Assembly: GCA_035048495.1 (NCBI GenBank)
Contig: CM068544.1
Span: 16,362,138 to 16,426,137 of the forward strand
Length of the DNA: 64,000 nt
Direction: 5' to 3'
DNA from: Euptelea pleiosperma
Lineage: Eukaryota > Streptophyta > Magnoliopsida > Ranunculales > Eupteleaceae
The notes under the pieces were generated by a model, which worked only from the letters and a program-made list of their open reading frames with translations, did no database searches and was not told where the DNA came from. Below are positions 57,280 to 64,000 of the stretch, piece by piece (positions within the stretch are counted from its first letter, which is position 1; every line of letters begins with the position of its first letter). The translations under genes and the position numbers were made by a program.

Positions 57280-60200
57280 CAACCCCCAACCAGCATATTG
57301 CCAATCCTTGGCAATTAGTGCGAAATAAATGAGCTTAAAAGGGCTCTGCACATGCTGCACACTTTTTCATATAGTTCCGGGAAAACACCGTTCGTCAAAT
57401 CATTGAATGGATGCAAAAACAGTTACATGCTAGCGAAGTTGGAAAGTTTTGGCAAGACTACAGACTGATAATCATGACCCAGAATAGTCAGACTCTGCGT
57501 GTGTGTGTGCTCAACGTTCTCATCATCCGACAGTAAAGATTTCCAGATCACCTCTAAGTTTTTATGCCTCGACCTCAAATCTCACATGTTTAGCACTCAG
57601 AATAGAATCACACAAGAAGGGTTTTCTTCTTTTCTCTCAATTTATATGTGAGGAGATGTATTTAATATAAAGAGGCAAAAGATCTCACATATGTTTTATT
57701 TGAAGGAAGGACATCTTTAACAGAAGAAGATCTCATGATTGGAATACCACTTCACTCGGGAACGTCAGATCAAACTCTATAGCTTCTCTTTCTCCAATCT
57801 CCACATTTTATGATCGTACTATCCTAGAATCAAGTAGGACTTTCCTGGGTTGTAATGAGGCTTAGGTCAGGTGTAGAGAGATAAAGGAATACAGGATTTC
57901 AAAGATCTTGAGAGGATATTGCCATTTTCTTGAATTTTTCCTGCGACGTAACACCATTATCTGGTTCTTTTTCCTTTTTTTGTATTTTTCTCTTTTTCTT
58001 GATATTTCTGAGACTGCTCAATTTCTTTTCAGCTCTTTTCATACTTTCTTTCCATATTTTGTTTTCAGCTTGAACCACTTTATTTTCCTTTTGATTCTTC
58101 TTCTTTACTTTTCTTTTCACGGTACACCCATATCAGTTATTCTTTTGTTCATCTCAAAATAAGGGTAGACAGTCATGCTTCGTAGCTAGACTGGATTTTA
58201 GGTTGATGGGTTTACACAAAAAATGCTTTTATAGAATGGCTCAAGGGGTTTCTAGTGAAGTATAATTCAGGTGAGTAAAAAGGCTGAATGGTTCAGAAAA
58301 ATGGCCTAAATCATTTTCTAAGGTTTGCACTATCATGTATACTGTCTTGACTGGATACAGAGAAGGTTCTGTCGTAGTAATCCAATGTTGATGTCGTTCC
58401 GAGTTTTATGATCGAAGCAAAAGATAATGAGATCTCTCAACAAATATTGCGGGCATGAAGAATAGTGAGTCATCTTGTGACTCAGGATTATTGTATAACT
58501 CTCTGAAATGATTAAAGGCTCGAAAGCTCACTGGGTTAGGTCTCCACAATTCTTTTCACAGGATCTCTAGAATTTCCAAACTTAGGATGATTTTGATGTT
58601 GATAGTGTACAATTGTGCCGAATCTGAGTTTTTCTAAGTTTTCAAAACTGCTGTAGCCACGCTTGACTTGACTCAAAGCTAACCTTAAACAAAAATTGAC
58701 ATCCTCAATGCTGACTTAACGGAGGTTTTCAGCTAATCAAAGTCAGGGTATTTGACACATTTTTGAAATTCTAGAAAACTTTTGGAGAACATCGGAAATC
58801 ACCCCAAAAACAATAATTTTTTTTTTTTTTTTTTATCAAAATGAAGACATGAGTTTTGGTAAATACCCACCCCCAACCAAAATACAGCACCGTCCTCGGT
58901 GCTCATGACCGGGACATAAAATGATAAAAAATTAGTGATGATGATGCAAAGGTTCAGGGAGGATGTTACCAAGTCGGTAGAAACTCGACAGTGTGATACC
59001 TGATGATCGGAAGAATGAATGTACCTGCATGTCCAAAGATATAACAATAATAACAAATGCATGAGACTCATGTACTCTAGGAATACCGGAATTGCCTTTC
59101 CGAAAGCGCTAAGTTTTACGTCTTCAGCCAGACATGACGGGGGTATATTAAGTACCCCCAACCAGGTTAAAACTCATGGAGACTGAGTGAATCTGCAGTC
59201 TTCCTGACACCTAAGGTGGAAGGGAAAAAACTATCCTATCCCTTGTCTAGGTATACCTGTGTAGAACAGGTCTTTCTCAGTGTAGACTGAGAGAAGGGCA
59301 TTGAGCTCTCCGAGCAGACCGGCAAAAGTACGGAGTTGGTCTGGGAGGGATCGAAGCTTCTCAGTAAAGATTGAGAGGAGAGTAGGAGTGGTTTCTCTGA
59401 GCAGACCCGCAAAAACATTTAGTTCAGCGGGGAGGGATAGAAGCTTCTCAGTAAAGACTGAGAGGGGAGTAGTAGTGGGTTCTCTGACCGTGGTTAGCAG
59501 AGCCGCAAACTCATTGAGTTTTGCGGGAATGTATCTGAATGGAGCAGACTCCTGCAGATCAGTAATACTAAAAATGTTGGACTCCGAGATGAAGTCAGAC
59601 TCACAGTGTTCATGACACTTGGATAATTTATCTTCAAGAGAGTCCTGAATTAGACTCTCTACGGCACACGGGTCATCGATAATATCGATGTAGGGTGACG
59701 GGTGAAAACTGTTGACCTCTTTCTCGATGTTTTCTAAAGTGATAGGGATGTTCCAATCCCTGTACTGAATATGTTCCTCCTCGGTGGGGATCGGTAGGTC
59801 CAGGACAGCGGGAGTTCCATGTTCTAGACACGGCTCATTGGTAGGAATGTCTGCATCCAGGGCAGCGAAAGAATTATCAGAGATAGAGATGAGACTAAGT
59901 TCCTCTGTGCTCAGTCCAGAAGTTGGTGCTGTTAAGGGCACAAAAGATTGAGACTCGGGTTCATCACAATTGTTGCACAATCCAAGGGAGGTGGGGAGGA
60001 ACGATAGATCAATGACAGTTGGGATCCTACGATCGAGACACAGCTCAGTGTCATGAAGAGTGACATCAGGGTCCAGGTTAGAAGGCTCTGAGGTAGGTTC
60101 AGGATGTGGTGCTTTTAAAGGCACCAAAGAAGGAAACACTGGCTCCTCAATAGTCTGGCTCGATCTAGGGGTGGGTACAACTTCTATTTCTTCCTCGCAA

Positions 60201-62832
60201 TGCTGGTACTGGGTCCAATTGTGCGGCTCCTCATTATAGACAGTGGCCATATCATTCTCCTCAGGATAGGCTATTGGTGGACTAGTGAAGTTGACTTCCT
60301 CTCTCTCATTTTCTAATTGAACTAGACGTTGCTCCAAGCTTTCCATAGATTGCTGTTGTTGGTGCTCTAGCTGGGCAATGTACTTAGAGAGAAGGTCCTC
60401 TAGACCAGGGTTTGTAGCCAACGGAGGTAGTTCAACCAAGGGGAGCTGAGGTGCCACCTCTTGATTGTAGTCCGATTGGGTATGAAAGTTGTAAGGCAAA
60501 GTGGAGTCTGAGAATAGTTGATGACTCTGAAAATCCTGAGGGGCCCACTGTTGATCAGAATAGTCATTCTGTGGATATGACGGGTACTGGGATTGCGAGT
60601 ATTGCCAGTCATACTCTCCATTGGGTTGATGGAACCCGGAAGGATAATTATCCTGCGGTAGTTGCTGCGGGAGGGCAGATTGTTCCCAACCAAAGTTATG
60701 GTGACTCCTATTATCCGGATAATAAGTGTTGTCATAGGAGGTCTGCATTGGAGATGGAAAGGTACAGACATCTTGCTGGATAGGAGGGTAATATCCTACA
60801 GACTGGGAATGGTACATAGGTTGTTGGACTGCGGCACGAAGGGCAGAGACTGAATTTTTAAGCTCTTGGAGTACAGAATTGTACTCCGGATCTCGGTGAT
60901 TATCATACCCTGTAGAAGTGTGCGAGACTGGAGTATCATGATGATACGCAGAATTGTCATACCATTGTTGAGAGTGATCACCTCGATTCTCACAGAAACT
61001 GTAGTAGGTCTCATACAGAGGTCGTTCATCTGCCATTAGAGGCGATAGAGGGGTGCGGTGGACTAACTCTCAGATCGAGTCAGTAAAAGGTTAGGACAGG
61101 TCCAACTGGGCTTCTACTTGAAAAAGCAAGGCCAAGATTTGGCAAAAAGTTGCCAAAAGGAGATACTGGAGTAGTGATTCTAAATGATGCACACCAAGCA
61201 CAGATAATCCTATTCTAAACAATCAGGATATATTTTAGGCATTATCTTGTTAGTTTTGGGGCTAGAGTAGATTATGACAGTGGGCGGACCACTGGTTTAT
61301 CTTTTAGCCGCCGGACTAACTGTCTGCACTCAGAGGTTCTCACCAGGCTACACTCTTCAGAGCGAATCCTTTAGTACTAACTCTAGTCAACAACAAGGCA
61401 ATCCGAAGCCTAGACAGACGTGCGACACAATGGCTGTCTTAAGTACGTCCCAGACTAACCGGATTGGTCAAGTGTATAAGAAGAGTGTTCCCTCGGATTA
61501 AGCTAGGGTTGGTGCGTGTTCCTAGTCCACACGCAACTAACCGCCGAATAGTCCAAGATGCCACGTCGAGCTCAGTGTACTTGAGTAGTAGGGACTTATG
61601 GGTGTGTTAGACAACAGGGACCCGCGCTCGTGGTCTTATTTCGATTGGATGTTAAGCGGGTTCGCTTTGTGTGGATTTTTCCTCGAACACCGGGCTAATT
61701 GGCTCTAAATCTTGATTATTTTTAATTAAATGGAGCCTTAGGATCAAATCAGTTGGAATGATGAGGTGGGTGATGAAATCCCACCAGTTTCAATTTGGAG
61801 CTGGGTCTGCTCTCTTAGAGTTGATTGATTAACGGCCACGCCACGCAAGTCGAAGAATATGGATGCGAAAGCAAATAGACAAGCGGCAATGATGCACCCA
61901 ATATGCTCTGTATCGCACTCAAGGCGAGGATAGAGACTTACCTCCCGTGGGCCACGCCACGGGGTCGCCTCCGTGGGTTAGAGAGGGGTATCCTAATGGG
62001 CTTGGGCCCGACTCCACCTCTTTGAGCTTTTGCTCTCTACCCACACTGGATCGTGTTCCTGCAGAAAAGTTAGATCGCACGGTCTAGGTAGTTGGGATTC
62101 TATTTGGAAGATCTTTGCCTTTTTAGGGTTCACAGAACAAGCACTGGATTTAGGCAAGTTTTTGAATTAATTTCCAAATTCGAGATGGGTTAAAATTTAG
62201 GAATTTCCAGATTGGAAAATACCTAGATTGGAAAGTTTCCCGAACTATGAAGATCTTCCAAGAAAGATTTGATTGCGAGATCCCTTACAATTTTGGAAAA
62301 TTTCCCAAAATTGAAATTCTGCTAGATTTGGGGTGTTTCCGTTTGCAGACTTTTCCAAATTCGGAAGATTTCTAAAGATAGAAATTCTTCTAAAGAGGAA
62401 ACTTCTAAAAGGGGAAAACCTAATTTAGCAAAGTTTCAAGATTTTAGAATCTTTCCAAAAATCGCAAATCCTGGATTGGTGATTTCTAAAAATCTGCAGA
62501 ATATGAAACCCTAATTTTTTTGAATTTTGATTTTTTTATTTTTTTGGTAATTACCACTTAATCTAGGGTTTCTAAAAAAAACTAGAACAAGATCTAGCAG
62601 TTATATGGAAAGCAGTAAAATTCCTAAATTATTACAAATTGCACTCGGCCTTCCGAGGTGTTAAAAATAGTAATTTAAAAACTGCTAAAAATCAACAAAA
62701 ACAAAAAAATAGAAAGTTTCCCGAAAAGGTCGGGCTGGCCAAATTGAGCAGCTTTTCGCTTCAGCAACTTTCCAATTCCGTCTTTACGTCCTTTTTCGCA
62801 CTCCCGAACACCCGAGCGGCAGCGGCGCCATT
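57280..62832 (-). mobile_element. LARD element 2: interior (5,553 bp)
   Basis: In minus sense it begins AATGGCGCCGCTGCCGCTCG (tRNA-Asp-type primer site with one change), then about 1.8 kb of leader, the 601-codon ORF (61036-59231) and about 1.95 kb of 3' sequence ending in GGTTGGGGGTTG next to the 3' LTR. Non-coding blocks such as GGTAAATACCCACCCCCAAC and GTGGGCGGACCACTRGTTTA are conserved in element 1. It has no polymerase genes, so movement would need another element's enzymes. Confidence 0.87.
59231..61036 (-). CDS. LARD-encoded protein, gag-C-terminus-like, 601 aa
   Basis: An intact ORF of a non-autonomous retrotransposon. Residues 1-200 are rich in Tyr, Gln, Asn and Ser. RSHHNFGWEQS (110-120) resembles the RNHPNFSW motif common in the C-terminal part of Tat/Athila gag. 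Residues 212-248 (LEDLLSKYIAQLEHQQQQS onward) look like the coiled coil that follows it. An acidic region then holds two related blocks of about 60 residues starting LVPLKAP (304) and FVPLTAP (365), each ending in a PT/AVIDL-type phrase. Residues 503-588 are three repeats of 25-32 residues on the pattern LPAELNVFAGLL...LLSIFTEK. I see no zinc knuckle, protease or polymerase motif. The function is unknown; gag ancestry is inferred from motifs only. The start is the first ATG in the open frame. Confidence 0.75.
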   Translation of the reverse strand: MADERPLYETYYSFCENRGDHSQQWYDNSAYHHDTPVSHTSTGYDNHRDPEYNSVLQELKNSVSALRAAVQQPMYHSQSVGYYPPIQQDVCTFPSPMQTSYDNTYYPDNRSHHNFGWEQSALPQQLPQDNYPSGFHQPNGEYDWQYSQSQYPSYPQNDYSDQQWAPQDFQSHQLFSDSTLPYNFHTQSDYNQEVAPQLPLVELPPLATNPGLEDLLSKYIAQLEHQQQQSMESLEQRLVQLENEREEVNFTSPPIAYPEENDMATVYNEEPHNWTQYQHCEEEIEVVPTPRSSQTIEEPVFPSLVPLKAPHPEPTSEPSNLDPDVTLHDTELCLDRRIPTVIDLSFLPTSLGLCNNCDEPESQSFVPLTAPTSGLSTEELSLISISDNSFAALDADIPTNEPCLEHGTPAVLDLPIPTEEEHIQYRDWNIPITLENIEKEVNSFHPSPYIDIIDDPCAVESLIQDSLEDKLSKCHEHCESDFISESNIFSITDLQESAPFRYIPAKLNEFAALLTTVREPTTTPLSVFTEKLLSLPAELNVFAGLLRETTPTLLSIFTEKLRSLPDQLRTFAGLLGELNALLSVYTEKDLFYTGIPRQGIG

Positions 62833-64000
62833 TGAAAATAGGGTTTTTCCGTCGTTGAAAGAACGACCCTAACTTCAACACATTTTTGTAGTTTTTATCC
62901 GATTATCCTGCAAAATTGATAGATTTTTGTATAGGGATTCGTGTCGGATGTCGATCCGCACTCGAAATTAGTCGGATTAGCGCGAATAAGAACAAAACTG
63001 ACAGAATATTACAAGAAATAATAGATAAAAACAAACTTCATTATTCAGTGATCAAAATGTCTATTACAATGCTTGAATAAAATAAAATAAGATAAACTAA
63101 AAAGTAATTTTAAGGAAGAAAATTCTAGAGAGTTAGAGAGAGAAAATGAAGTGGAGAGAGAGAAACAAAGAGATCCAGAGAAACCTAGAGAGAGAGAGAG
63201 TACGAGAGAGAAAAGAGAAGAGAGAAGGTTCACCTTGACTTACCCAGATTCGGCCATGTTGAATGGTGTTGATACTCAGGGAATGGTCCAGCCAAGTGGT
63301 GGAGGGGTGTCGCTTGCTAGCCGGTGATGGCCATGAGAAGAGTTACATTCTCCTTTTGGGCCATCTACTGATGATTTGAGTTGAGGAGTGCACCATGTAG
63401 ACAGACGCTGCATTAGAGAAGAGCACCCCGCGATTTATTGGTCGGGTTGCTTCCCGAAGTTTGAGAGCAGACCGGCCAGCCAATGAGAAGATGGTGGTGT
63501 TGTGATCGGCAAACAAAAGATAGTTGCAGGTGACCGAAATCAGTGAAGATGTTGCTGATATGGTGGCTCAGGAGGTTGCTGTCCAGCGTGCAACTTGTAG
63601 GTTGACCACACCCTGGTTGGAGGTGGTTCACCGGAGATGCCAGTTGCTGGTTCAAGCGGTGGTGCACCGAGGATGTGCATGTTGCAGGCCGTGGAAGAGG
63701 GAGGCGGAGCAAGGAGGCGGAGTTTGGAGGATGGCCAACAGTTGCATGTTCCTAGCGGAGGAGGAAGGACGGTGGTGTTGCTGGAGGCGGAGTGGTGAGG
63801 AAGAAGACTCCAGCGTATGGTGACGAGCCGGTGGAAGAACCACCATTTGAAGCCGTTCTTTGCAAAACCTGCGTTGCTGCCCAAGAGAGAGGCAGCAACG
63901 AGATGAAGACCGTGGAGGAGGCGGTGCTAGATCTTCAAGTGGTGGTGCATGCCGAATGGGAATGACGAACCAGTTGATGGTGGTCCCTTCTACTCACGTC
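62833..64000 (-). mobile_element. LARD element 2: 5' LTR, partial at window edge
   Basis: Starts TGAAAATAGGGTTTTTCCGTC and follows 54541 onward to the end of the window. Over 1,168 bp I count three base changes, one extra T and one missing GA by eye, so the element is young compared with element 1. The LTR continues past 64000. Confidence 0.92.

Overview
This is plant nuclear DNA, almost certainly from an angiosperm. It has two intron-containing genes with plant-specific domain layouts and plant-type retrotransposons: Ty3/gypsy LARD elements with a tRNA-Asp-like primer site, Ty1/copia, L1- and RTE-type LINEs, a TRIM, a SINE and many MITEs. It is moderately AT-rich, and most of it is transposon-derived. 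I cannot name the species. The long ~300-residue form of the CCCH-KH protein argues against Brassicaceae, but this is weak evidence.

Region by region. 1-10.3 kb: two solo LTRs (459-2607 and 5024-7657) of one large gypsy/LARD family, a decayed LINE 3' end, a CAATCGATT-rich tandem array and MITEs. 10.3-27.1 kb (+ strand): a three-exon gene for a CCCH zinc-finger/KH RNA-binding protein (KHZ1/KHZ2 type, 301 aa). Its second intron is about 13.7 kb and full of transposons (L1 and RTE LINEs, hAT-like MITEs, a TRIM). 28.3-38.9 kb (- strand): a three-exon B-class, HAN-like GATA transcription factor gene (237 aa), convergent with the KHZ gene. Its two introns of about 5 kb hold a copia remnant with a solo LTR inside it, and a tandem array that carries a MITE terminal sequence in each unit. 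38.9-44.5 kb: the GATA upstream region, then MITEs (hAT-like, a 520-bp Mutator-like palindrome, a mariner-like one) and a probable SINE.

44.5-64 kb is a nest of one LARD family. A plus-strand LTR is interrupted at 45865 by a minus-strand element (LTR, 4.0-kb interior, start of the second LTR). That second LTR is interrupted at 54541 by a younger minus-strand element whose 5' LTR runs off the window. The younger element keeps a 601-codon ORF that looks like the C-terminal part of a Tat/Athila-type gag with added repeats. I see no protease, reverse transcriptase or integrase.

Only the KHZ-like and GATA-like genes look like functional host genes. Both exon models close in frame with GT-AG introns and complete zinc-finger ligands. 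The points most worth a second look are the giant intron that splits the first zinc finger, MITE-borne G-boxes just upstream of the KHZ gene, an in-frame TGA near the GATA start, a tandem array built on a MITE end, a MITE group with shared ends but unrelated interiors, and the repeat-bearing LARD ORF.
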